Shown: positions 1 to 5,699 of the stretch, one piece after another
Position numbering within the stretch: position 1 is the stretch's first letter
Layout of the letters: each line of letters starts with the position of its first letter
Assembly (NCBI GenBank): GCA_964243295.1
Contig: CAXTEJ010000087.1
Span: 1 to 8,932, forward strand
Source of the DNA: CAXTEJ01 sp964243295
GTDB lineage: Bacteria > Actinomycetota > Actinomycetes > Actinomycetales > Angustibacteraceae
Direction of reading: 5' to 3'
DNA length: 8,932 bases
The notes under the pieces: generated by a model
Seen by the model: the letters and a program-made list of their open reading frames with translations, nothing else
What the model was told of the DNA's origin: nothing
The model's database searches: none
Translations under genes and position numbers: made by a program

Positions 1-1005
1 GGCGGTGTGGCCGTCGGCGGAGTCGCCGCCGGTGGCCGACGGGTGGTGCTTGATCGCGGACGGGTCCTTGGCCGTCTTGCGCAGCGACGCGACCGTCGGG
101 ATCGCCAGCACGGTGACGATGAAGCCGAGCGAGACCGGGATCGACACCTCGGGGAAGCGCTCGCTGATGTTGAGGTGCGCCGCCTCGAGCAGCAGCTTCA
201 CGCCGATGAAGCCCAGGATGACGGCCAGGCCGATGGACAGGTACACCAGCCGGTCGAGCAGCCCGTCGAGCAGGAAGTACAGCTGGCGCAGGCCCAGCAG
301 CGCGAACGCGTTCGCCGTGAAGACGATGTACGGCTCCTTCGTGAGGCCGAAGATCGCCGGGATGGAGTCGAGCGCGAACAGCAGGTCGGTCGAGCCGATG
401 GCGATCATGACCATGAGCAGCGGCGTCGCGACGCGCTTGCCGTCGACCTTCGTCGTGACCTTCGCGCCGTGGTACTCGCGGGTCGTCGGCATGACCCGCT
501 CCATGAGCTTGACCAGCGGGTTGTCGCCGACCTCGGGCTCCTCGTCGCGGTCCTTGGCCAGCTTGATCGCGGTGTAGATGAGGAAGGCGCCGAACAGGAA
601 GAAGATCCCGGAGAACGCCTCGATGACGGCCGCGCCGACCGCGATGAAGGCGCCACGCAGGATGAGCGCCAGCACGATGCCGAACAGCAGCACCTTGTGC
701 TGGTGCTCGGCGGGCACCCGGAAGCTCGCCATGATGATGACGAAGACGAACAGGTTGTCGACCGACAGCGAGTACTCGGTGAGGTAGCCGGCGAAGAACT
801 CACCGGACGACTGCCCGCCCGCGAACACCGCCAGCCCCACGCCGAAGGCGACGGCAAGGGCGACGTAGAAGAAGATCCACTTCGTGGCCTCGCCGACGCC
901 GATGACGTGCGGGCCCTTGCGGGCGGCGATGACGAGGTCGATGCCGAGGATGAGCAGCAGGGCACCGATCGTGATGAACCAGGTGTAGGCGTGGACCTCG
1001 AGCAA
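1..1005 (-). CDS. TerC family integral membrane protein, probable Mn2+ exporter (3' end outside window)
   Basis: 335 residues are visible with no stop, so the C-terminus is cut by the window edge. TerC-family proteins (Alx, MeeF/MeeY, YkoY, YceF) are inner-membrane transporters linked to manganese export, in some bacteria to load secreted metalloenzymes. The protein shows alternating hydrophobic segments (about residues 10-28, 41-63, 80-95, 105-128, 131-148, 195-215, 225-248, 256-275, 287-305). It has both family signatures with acidic intramembrane residues: SVDNLFVFV (81-89, Asp83) and STDLLFALDSIPAIFG (205-220, Asp207 and Asp213). The charged loop at 149-190 is typical. The visible tail (310-335) is polar and His/Ser/Gly-rich. 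The start is TTG at 1005-1003, chosen because a strong GGAGGAG lies at 1017-1011 with a 5-base spacer and the hydrophobic N-terminus begins directly after. The leader holds a manganese riboswitch, described separately, which independently supports Mn2+ as the substrate. Family assignment is very secure; the metal is inferred. Confidence 0.95.
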   Translation of the reverse strand, partial: MLEVHAYTWFITIGALLLILGIDLVIAARKGPHVIGVGEATKWIFFYVALAVAFGVGLAVFAGGQSSGEFFAGYLTEYSLSVDNLFVFVIIMASFRVPAEHQHKVLLFGIVLALILRGAFIAVGAAVIEAFSGIFFLFGAFLIYTAIKLAKDRDEEPEVGDNPLVKLMERVMPTTREYHGAKVTTKVDGKRVATPLLMVMIAIGSTDLLFALDSIPAIFGLTKEPYIVFTANAFALLGLRQLYFLLDGLLDRLVYLSIGLAVILGFIGVKLLLEAAHLNISERFPEVSIPVSLGFIVTVLAIPTVASLRKTAKDPSAIKHHPSATGGDSADGHTA

Positions 1006-1012
1006 GGGGACT

Positions 1013-1042
1013 CCTCCGGTGGGGCGCGGCGCACACCGGAGG
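1013..1042 (-). promoter_or_regulatory. Ribosome-binding-site sequestering hairpin (riboswitch expression platform) of terC
   Basis: Reading the minus strand, CCTCCGGTG (1042-1034) is perfectly complementary to CACCGGAGG (1021-1013), giving a 9-bp stem with a 12-base loop. The second arm contains the GGAGG of the terC ribosome-binding site (1017-1011). The first arm is also the 3' strand of aptamer helix P1, where CCTCCG (1042-1037) pairs with CGGAGG (1168-1163). The two pairings exclude each other. Inference: without ligand the ribosome-binding site is hidden; with Mn2+ bound, P1 forms and the site is free. This is the translation-activating logic known for the E. coli alx leader. The base pairing is read directly from the sequence; the switching is predicted. 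Confidence 0.75.
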
Positions 1043-1168
1043 TCTCTCCCGCCCGGACCCCTGCCGGCAGCAGGACCGGACCGACCGCCCCGGGCCCTTC
1101 TGCCAGACCGGAGGTCAGGACTGAGGGGCCGTGCTGACGACGCGGTCGCGCGGGGATACTCCCCTCCG
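1037..1168 (-). promoter_or_regulatory. yybP-ykoY-type manganese riboswitch aptamer in the terC leader
   Basis: The minus-strand leader of terC carries the hallmarks of the yybP-ykoY class (Rfam RF00080) in the right order. The 5' hallmark GGGGAGTA is at 1164-1157. The conserved central segment CGTCGTCAGCACGG is at 1142-1129. The 3' hallmark GAGAGACC is at 1048-1041. The ends close into helix P1, CGGAGG (1168-1163) with CCTCCG (1042-1037), six perfect pairs. A further internal hairpin, CCTGC/GCAGG around 1073-1059, is visible; I did not resolve the whole internal fold. This class senses Mn2+ and most often precedes TerC, P-type ATPase or MntP-like exporter genes, and here it lies directly in front of a TerC gene. 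The aptamer begins within a few bases of the predicted transcription start. Class assignment is from remembered consensus, not a covariance search. Confidence 0.85.
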
Positions 1169-1178
1169 TCTGCCGCTC

Positions 1179-1184
1179 ACGCTA
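1179..1184 (-). promoter_or_regulatory. Candidate -10 element for the terC riboswitch transcript
   Basis: TAGCGT on the minus strand (1184-1179) fits the actinobacterial TAnnnT -10 pattern. Transcription would start near 1171-1173, only a few bases upstream of the first aptamer base at 1168, which is the expected geometry for a riboswitch leader. No good -35 match is seen 16-18 bases upstream (around 1201-1208), a region that overlaps the first bases in front of the divergent methyltransferase gene. Confidence 0.4.
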
Positions 1185-1221
1185 CCCGCTGGGCCACCAC
1201 CGACCCTCCAGGAGGCCCGCC

Positions 1222-1854
1222 GTGCCGTCCCCGTCCCCCGCCCTCTCCCCCGCGCTCGCCGCGCTGGCCGACCGGACCAAGGGCTTCCTGCCGGCGGACG
1301 AGGCGGACGCCCTGCGCGCCGCGGCCCTCGAGGCGCCGGCCGGGCTGTGGCTCGAGGTCGGCACCTACTGCGGCAGGTCGACCGTCCACCTCGGCACCGC
1401 GGCGCGGGCCGCCGGCGCGCAGCTCGTGACGCTCGACCACCACCGCGGCTCGGAGGAGAACCAGCCCGGCTGGGAGTGGCACGACCCGACCCTCGTCGAC
1501 CCGCACACCGGCCGGCTCGAGACGCTGCCGTCGCTGCGGCGCACGCTGTGGGACGGCGGCCTCGACGACGTCGTGAGCGTCGTCGTCGGCACGACGCAGC
1601 AGGTCGGGCGCTGGTGGAGCTCGCCGCTGACGCTGCTGTTCCTGGACGGCAACCACACCGAGCAGGTCGCGCAGCACGACTACGCCGCCTTCGCCCGGCA
1701 CCTGGTGCCGGGTGGGCTGCTGCTCGTCCACGACGTGTTCGAGCGGCCCGAGGACGGCGGCCGTCCGCCGTGGAACGTCTTCTGCCGGGCCCGCGACGAG
1801 GGGTTCGTCGAGCGGAGCGCCTGCGGCTCGCTGCGGGTGCTGCAGCGGCCCTGA
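1222..1854 (+). CDS. Class I SAM-dependent methyltransferase (Methyltransf_24 type)
   Basis: A 210-residue soluble protein with a Rossmann-type methyltransferase fold. Motif I is LEVGTYCGRST at 44-54. The acidic end of strand beta2 is in LDHHRGSEEN (71-80, Asp72). LFLDGNH (139-145) is the post-motif beta4 region typical of the Methyltransf_24 and cephalosporin-hydroxylase-like group. GGLLLVHDVF (164-173) closes the core. The start is GTG at 1222, with AGGAGG at 1210-1215 and a 6-base spacer; the reading frame has no better start. The substrate cannot be read from the sequence. The gene is divergent from terC and faces the thioesterase, ending 4 bases from that gene's stop. From memory, close homologues in Streptomyces and related genera lie beside the same glycosyltransferase, methyltransferase and toroid genes found here at 2352-5468. 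I infer that it acts in the same unidentified pathway, although it is on the opposite strand. Confidence 0.9.
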   Translation: MPSPSPALSPALAALADRTKGFLPADEADALRAAALEAPAGLWLEVGTYCGRSTVHLGTAARAAGAQLVTLDHHRGSEENQPGWEWHDPTLVDPHTGRLETLPSLRRTLWDGGLDDVVSVVVGTTQQVGRWWSSPLTLLFLDGNHTEQVAQHDYAAFARHLVPGGLLLVHDVFERPEDGGRPPWNVFCRARDEGFVERSACGSLRVLQRP

Positions 1855-1858
1855 CGGC

Positions 1859-2263
1859 CTACGCGGGAGCGGCCGCCGTCGACAGCCAGGCGGCGCGCAG
1901 GTCGTCCGGCACCGGGGTCGGCGTCCGCTCGGCGTCGGTCAGGACGTAGGACGTGCGGACGCGGCAGCAGGGCTGGCCGGCCACGCCGATCGTGAAGCTG
2001 ACGGTGAAGCTCGTGCGGCCGACCCGCTCGACCTCGCCGTCGACGTCGACGACGTCGCCCCAGCGCGCCGGCGCGACCCAGGTCAGCTCGGCCGCGACGA
2101 CGGCCGTGTCGAGGCCCCGCTCGGCGAGCGCCTCGTAGGACGTCCCGAGCCGGGCCATCACCGCGACCATCGCCTCGTCGGCGTAGGCCAGGTAGTGCGC
2201 GTTGAACACGACCCCCTGCATGTCGCACTCGGCGTAGCGGACGGGGGCGGACCAGGCGCTCAT
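1859..2263 (-). CDS. Acyl-CoA thioesterase, hotdog fold (YbgC/FadM, 4HBT family)
   Basis: A 134-residue cytoplasmic protein, normal length for this single-domain family, which hydrolyses acyl-CoA thioesters. The N-terminal signature is VRYAECDMQGVVFNAHYLAY (8-27), with the catalytic-type Asp14 followed by the G-V-V-F-N-x-x-Y-L helix start. The remaining residues give the alternating strands of the hotdog sheet (about 53-64, 69-80, 83-94, 98-108). The ATG at 2263 is the only sensible start, since family proteins begin just before the VRYAECD strand. No Shine-Dalgarno sequence precedes it; a -10-like GAGACT sits six bases upstream, see the separate entry. Its 3' end meets the methyltransferase gene from the other strand with only 4 bases between stops, so no room exists for a conventional terminator. 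It is separated from the upstream operon by 88 bases containing a hairpin. The natural acyl substrate is unknown. Confidence 0.9.
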   Translation of the reverse strand: MSAWSAPVRYAECDMQGVVFNAHYLAYADEAMVAVMARLGTSYEALAERGLDTAVVAAELTWVAPARWGDVVDVDGEVERVGRTSFTVSFTIGVAGQPCCRVRTSYVLTDAERTPTPVPDDLRAAWLSTAAAPA

Positions 2264-2269
2264 GCGCCC

Positions 2270-2275
2270 AGTCTC
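2270..2275 (-). promoter_or_regulatory. Weak candidate -10 element, thioesterase gene (possible leaderless start)
   Basis: GAGACT on the minus strand has the two best-conserved -10 positions (A at 2, T at 6) but not the first T. Six bases separate it from the ATG at 2263, so a transcript would begin at or next to the start codon. No -35 match is seen, and the hexamer could easily be chance. Confidence 0.25.
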
Positions 2276-2318
2276 GTGGACGCTGCCCGCGCGCCCCCGG
2301 CACGACGCCGCGGGCGGC

Positions 2319-2338
2319 GCGTCGGGGCCGCCCGACGC
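2319..2338 (-). terminator. Hairpin after the toroid-protein gene, possible terminator of the three-gene operon
   Basis: A perfect 8-bp stem, GCGTCGGG/CCCGACGC, with a 4-base loop lies 13 bases past the TGA at 2354-2352. It has no following U-run, as is common for actinobacterial hairpins, so its termination activity is uncertain. It falls between the operon and the thioesterase gene. Confidence 0.45.
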
Positions 2339-2351
2339 TCGGTGACCGGCG

Positions 2352-3425
2352 TCAGCCGACGGTCGCGCAGACGGCGTCGTCGGCCGAGCACACGTCGACC
2401 GGCAGCAGCACGCCCGTCGGCAGCGCGTCGCCGCGGAACAGCTGCAGGGTGGTGCCCCCCGCGAGCGCGTCCGCGGCGAGCACCATCGCGGCGGACGTCC
2501 ACGACGACCGCTCGACCGGCCAGCGGACGCCCTCGTCGAACACGAGCCCCGTCCAGTACGAGCCGTCGTCCTCGCGCAGGTGCTGCACCTGCGCGAGCAG
2601 GGCCCGCCCCCGGTCGGCCTCGCCGACCGCCGCCAGCGCGAGCGCGAGCTCAGCGGTCTCGGCGCCGGTGACCCACGGACGGTCGGCGACGCAGCGCAGG
2701 CCGACGCCGGCGACGTGGAACCGGTCCCAGTCGCGGGCCAGCCGCTCGTCGGCGGCGGCGCCTCGCACGGCGCCGGCGAGCACGGGGTAGTACCAGTCCA
2801 TCGAGAAGCGGCGCTTGTCCAGGAACACCTCGGGGTGCCGGGCGACCGCGTGCTGGAGCAGGCCGGCGGCGACCTCCCACTGCGGCTGCGGCTCGCCCAC
2901 GAGCTCGGCCAGCGCGATGCCGCAGCGCAGCGCCTGGTAGGTCGACGACGACCCGGTCACGAGCGCGTCGGGGTCCACCGAGCCGTCGGCGCGGCGGCAC
3001 CAGGCGACCTGGCCAGCCGGCTGCTGGAGCCCGACGACGAAGGCGAGCGCCCGCCGGACGACGGGCCACGTGCGGTCGACCAGCCCGCGGTCGCCGGTGA
3101 CGAGCCACCACTGCCAGACGCCGACCGCCACGTAGGCGCACTGGTTGGTGTCGACGTCGGCGTCGAGCACCGCCAGGCCGTCCCAGGACGTCGCCCAGCT
3201 GCCGTCGGCGGCCTGCGTCCGGCGCAGCCACTCGTACGCCGCGGCCGCCTCGTCCAGCCGGCCGCCGACGACGAGGGCCATCGCGCACTCGACGTGGTCC
3301 CAGGGGTCGGTGTGGCCGTCCGGCCAGGGCAGCGCACCGGTCGGCGACTGCACGGCGACGATCGCGTCGACGGTGCGCGCCAGCTGCTCCGGGCTGAGCA
3401 CGCCGGCCAGGTCAGGCAGCGGCAC
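2352..3425 (-). CDS. Alpha/alpha-toroid protein, usually annotated 'prenyltransferase' (function unknown)
   Basis: A 357-residue protein without signal peptide or membrane segments. It is built of helical repeats with recurring Q-x-x-D-G-S-W-type turns: VQSPTGALPW (25-34), QAADGSWATSWDG (71-83), QQPAGQVAW (134-142), LREDDGSYWTG (283-293). These are characteristic of the toroid shared by terpene cyclases, protein prenyltransferases and six-hairpin glycosidases. Other strongly patterned segments are HTDPWDHVECAMAL (38-51), FSMDWYYPVLAGA (207-219) and PWVTGAETAELALAL (250-264). It lacks an exact DxDD cyclisation motif; the nearest is DADVD at 88-92. The protein is also only about half the length of squalene-hopene cyclase. 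The start is GTG at 3425, preceded by GGAG (3436-3433) with a 7-base spacer, overlapping the methyltransferase gene by 14 bases, so the two are probably translationally coupled. I recall it as a conserved partner of the adjacent GT4 and methyltransferase genes. A carbohydrate-active or lipid-linked role is equally possible; the common name should not be read as an activity. Confidence 0.85.
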   Translation of the reverse strand: MPLPDLAGVLSPEQLARTVDAIVAVQSPTGALPWPDGHTDPWDHVECAMALVVGGRLDEAAAAYEWLRRTQAADGSWATSWDGLAVLDADVDTNQCAYVAVGVWQWWLVTGDRGLVDRTWPVVRRALAFVVGLQQPAGQVAWCRRADGSVDPDALVTGSSSTYQALRCGIALAELVGEPQPQWEVAAGLLQHAVARHPEVFLDKRRFSMDWYYPVLAGAVRGAAADERLARDWDRFHVAGVGLRCVADRPWVTGAETAELALALAAVGEADRGRALLAQVQHLREDDGSYWTGLVFDEGVRWPVERSSWTSAAMVLAADALAGGTTLQLFRGDALPTGVLLPVDVCSADDAVCATVG

Positions 3426-4143
3426 GCGCCCGCTCCGGCTTGCGCAGGTAGACCACGAGGCTCTTGCCGATCACGGGGTCGAGCGCCTTCTCGAGCGTCC
3501 GGGTGAGCCAGGGCGCGCGCATCATGTCCCAGACGAGCAGCCGGTGGTAGGCCCGCACGAGCGGGTGGTCGGCGTCGTCGACGCCGACCGCGCACTTGAG
3601 CCACCAGTACGGCGCGTGCAGTGCATGGGTGTGGTGGGCGTCGACCGGGGTGAGCCCGACGCCGGTCAGCCGACGCCGCAGCTCGTCGCCGCGGTAGATG
3701 CGCACGTGCCCGCCCTCGACCTCGTGGTACGCGCTGGACAGCGCCCAGCAGACGAGCTCGGGACCCCACCGCGGCACCGTCACAGCGATCAGCCCGCCGG
3801 GCTTGAGCACCCGGAACAGCTCGGCCATCGCGTCCTGGTCGTCCGGCAGGTGCTCGAGCACCTCGGCGGCGACGACGCGGTCGAACGTGCCGTCCTCGAA
3901 CGGCAGGGCGTACGCGCTGCCGCGCACCGCGGTCGCGCGCGCACCGGCGGGCGCCTCGCCGGCCTCGTCCATCGCGGCGAACATGCCCGCGACGTCCTTG
4001 AGCTCGGCCTCGTCGAGGTCGAGCGCGACGACGTCGGCGCCCCGGCGGTACAGCGCGAAGGCGTGCCGTCCGGCGCCGCAGCCCATGTCGAGCACCCGGT
4101 CGCCGGGGCCGACCGGGAAGCGGTCGAAGTCGACGGTCAGCAC
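3412..4143 (-). CDS. Class I SAM-dependent methyltransferase (Methyltransf_11/UbiE-like)
   Basis: A 243-residue methyltransferase. Motif I is RVLDMGCGAGRHAF (16-29), beta2 ends in ALDLD (40-44), motif II lies around FDRVVAAEVLEHLPDD (87-102), and motif III is LKPGGLIAVTVP (113-124). A distinctive C-terminal half follows, with AYHEVEGGHVRIY (138-150), HALHAPYWWLKCA (173-185) and LVWDMM (203-208), probably the substrate-recognition part. The frame stays open upstream to 4266, but I place the start at GTG 4143. The product then begins MLTVDFDRFPVGPGD, matching the N-terminus I recall for actinobacterial homologues, and the upstream extension is low-complexity and lies inside the glycosyltransferase gene. 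This start overlaps the glycosyltransferase stop by 7 bases (coupled translation); no strong ribosome-binding site is present, which fits coupling. The 3' end overlaps the toroid gene by 14 bases. The acceptor is unknown. His- and Trp-rich segments such as HHTHALHAPYWW are a family feature of unknown role. Confidence 0.9.
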   Translation of the reverse strand: MLTVDFDRFPVGPGDRVLDMGCGAGRHAFALYRRGADVVALDLDEAELKDVAGMFAAMDEAGEAPAGARATAVRGSAYALPFEDGTFDRVVAAEVLEHLPDDQDAMAELFRVLKPGGLIAVTVPRWGPELVCWALSSAYHEVEGGHVRIYRGDELRRRLTGVGLTPVDAHHTHALHAPYWWLKCAVGVDDADHPLVRAYHRLLVWDMMRAPWLTRTLEKALDPVIGKSLVVYLRKPERARAAA

Positions 4144-5468
4144 GAGCGGCTCGGGACGGGGCTGACGCGCGGGGTCCGGTCGGGCATGTCGGTGCGCTCC
4201 TGTTCGGTCGTCCTCTGCAGGACGGTCTGGTACCAGGCGACGGTCGCCTGCGCGACCGCCCGCCACGTGAAGTGCTCGACCACGCGCGCACGGCCGGCCG
4301 CGCCGAGGCGCGCGGCGAGCTCGGGGTCGTCGAGGACGCGGCCGATGGCGGCGGCCAGCGCCTCCGGGTCACCCGGCCGGACGTGCAGCGCGCTGACGCC
4401 GTCGGGTCCGACGACCTCGGGCAGCGCCCCCGCGGTCGTGGCGACCAGCGGGGTCGCGCAGGCCATCGCCTCGACCGCCGGCAGGCTGAAGCCCTCGTAG
4501 AGGCTCGGCACCACCGCGACGGAGGCCGACCCGAACAGGTCGACGAGCGACGGCTCGCTGAGCCCGTGCACGAAGCGCACGGCGCCGCCGAGGTCGAGCC
4601 GGTCGATCGCGGCCGCGGCCAGACCACCCGGCCTCGGCCGCCCGACGACGACGAGCTCGACATCGCGCTCGGTGCGCAGCTTCGCCACTGCCTCGAGCAG
4701 CGGCACGAGGCCCTTGAGCGGCACGTCGGCGCTCGCGGTGGCGACGATGCGGCCGGGCACGCGAGGCCCGGCCGGCGGGCGGAAGACGTCGGTCTCGACG
4801 CCGACCGGGACCACGGTGAGCCGCTCGTCCGGGACGGCGAAGTCGCGCACGATGTCGGTGCGGCTGCTCTGCGACACGGTCAGCACCGCCGGCAGCCGCC
4901 GCACGACCCGCGCCTGCATGCGCAGGAACGAGTACCAGCGCAGCGTCGTGACCCGCTTGCGCAGGGTCGGGGCGGCGGCGAGGTCCTGCCGGCGGTCCTC
5001 GGTGATCGGGTGGTGCACCGTCGCGACGACCGGCCAGCCGGCCCGCTGCAGCAGCAGCATCCCGTAGCCCAGCGTCTGGTTGTCGTGGACGAGGTCGAAG
5101 TCCCCGCGCCGGCCGCGCAGGACCCGGGCCGCGCGCAGGCTGAAGGTCAGCGGCTCGGGGAAGGCGGCGGTGCACATGAGCAGGAACTCGAGGACGTCCA
5201 GCGGCGAGCGGAACTCCGACGGGCGGGGCACCCGGAACGGGTCCGGCTCGCGGTAGAGGTCGAGGCTCGGGACCTCGGTGAGGCGCGGTCCGCGGCCGTC
5301 CGGGCCGGCGTCGAGCTCGGGGTAGGGCGGGCCGCTGAAGACCTCGACGCTGTGCCCGAGGGCGACGAGCTCGCGCGAGAGGGCCCGCACGTAGATGCCC
5401 TGGCCGCCGCTGTGCGGCTTGCTCCGGTAGCTCAGCAGAGCGATCCGCAGCGGACGGTCCTGCAGCAC
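4137..5468 (-). CDS. Glycosyltransferase family 4 (GT-B fold)
   Basis: A 443-residue retaining GT-B glycosyltransferase that would transfer a sugar from a nucleotide donor to an unknown acceptor. The N-terminal acceptor domain begins RIALLSYRSKPHSGGQGIYV (8-27), with the glycine loop at 20-24. VHDNQTLGYG (127-136) and TVHHPITEDRR (150-160) follow. The donor domain runs from about 215 (VVPVGVETDVF, 219-229; ADVPLKG, 247-253) to the GT4 E-x7-E signature EGFSLPAVE (Glu325, Glu333) and the following TAGALPEV. No signal peptide or membrane helix is seen. The start is GTG at 5468, with GGAGAGG at 5483-5477 and an 8-base spacer. It is the first gene of an operon with the methyltransferase (7-base overlap) and the toroid protein. 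The last 20 or so residues (TEQERTDMPDRTPRV...) are polar and appear to be an unstructured tail. Family is certain; donor and acceptor are not. A sugar or glycolipid modification pathway is inferred from the context. Confidence 0.93.
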   Translation of the reverse strand: MLQDRPLRIALLSYRSKPHSGGQGIYVRALSRELVALGHSVEVFSGPPYPELDAGPDGRGPRLTEVPSLDLYREPDPFRVPRPSEFRSPLDVLEFLLMCTAAFPEPLTFSLRAARVLRGRRGDFDLVHDNQTLGYGMLLLQRAGWPVVATVHHPITEDRRQDLAAAPTLRKRVTTLRWYSFLRMQARVVRRLPAVLTVSQSSRTDIVRDFAVPDERLTVVPVGVETDVFRPPAGPRVPGRIVATASADVPLKGLVPLLEAVAKLRTERDVELVVVGRPRPGGLAAAAIDRLDLGGAVRFVHGLSEPSLVDLFGSASVAVVPSLYEGFSLPAVEAMACATPLVATTAGALPEVVGPDGVSALHVRPGDPEALAAAIGRVLDDPELAARLGAAGRARVVEHFTWRAVAQATVAWYQTVLQRTTEQERTDMPDRTPRVSPVPSRSC

Positions 5469-5498
5469 CCGATCACCCTCTCCGGCACGAAAGGGGTG

Positions 5499-5504
5499 AG
5501 CCTA
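5499..5504 (-). promoter_or_regulatory. Weak candidate -10 element for the glycosyltransferase operon
   Basis: TAGGCT on the minus strand fits TAnnnT and would place the transcription start near 5492, giving a leader of about 24 bases that contains the GGAGAGG ribosome-binding site. No matching -35 is seen. The rest of the 211-base gap (5469-5679) holds the repeat array and hairpin listed separately; nothing else was recognised between about 5505 and 5618. Confidence 0.25.
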
Positions 5505-5618
5505 CGTGGCAGGGACGGGCCCTCCTGCGGGGCCTCAAGGTCCAGACGGGCGCAGGAACGTCGCGCACCGGAGCGCCTCGACGCCGGCACACCGCCCGGC
5601 GAGGCTGCGACCGCCGGC

Positions 5619-5645
5619 GCCGGGCGCTGCGTCAGCGCACCCGGC
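5619..5645 (-). terminator. Bulged hairpin downstream of uvrB, possible terminator
   Basis: GCCGGG (5619-5624) pairs with CCCGGC (5640-5645), and CGCTG (5625-5629) with CAGCG (5633-5637). This gives 11 pairs with a 3-base loop and one 2-base bulge, about 35 bases past the uvrB stop. No U-run follows. It is partly formed from the repeat units that surround the uvrB stop, and a shorter related hairpin, GCGCTG-CGT-CAGCGC (5672-5686), spans the stop codon itself. Confidence 0.4.
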
Positions 5646-5699
5646 TGCCTCAGCGCACCCCGGCTGCGTCAGCGCTGCGTCAGCGCACCCCGGCTGCGT
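5624..5699. repeat. Short direct-repeat array spanning the uvrB stop codon
   Basis: On the plus strand the unit CAGCGCACCCCGGCTGCGT occurs at 5651-5669 and 5681-5699 (identical) and at 5633-5650 with one C missing and one substitution. Shortened units reading GCGCTGCGT (5624-5632) and CAGCGCTGCGT (5670-5680) are interleaved. On the minus strand the unit at 5699-5681 encodes the last residues of UvrB (DAAGVR). The TGA is repeated in the same reading frame at 5682-5680, 5652-5650 and 5634-5632. It looks like a local tandem duplication of the gene end. Confidence 0.8.

Noticed and set aside
1134..1160. CTGACG followed after 15 bases by GATACT on the plus strand, a possible promoter for the methyltransferase at 1222
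   Set aside because: Spacing is too short and both hexamers are weak. The same bases read on the minus strand are the conserved GGGGAGTA end of the riboswitch, which explains the sequence better.
3150..3164. DxDD terpene-cyclase motif in the toroid protein
   Set aside because: The residues are DADVD (88-92), which does not match D-x-D-D and is not in the usual position relative to the rest of a cyclase.
2957..4663. A 568-codon minus-strand open frame across three genes, and a 451-codon plus-strand frame at 3145-4500
   Set aside because: Both run out of frame through the glycosyltransferase, methyltransferase and toroid genes and give Arg/Ala/Pro/Ser-rich nonsense without any domain.
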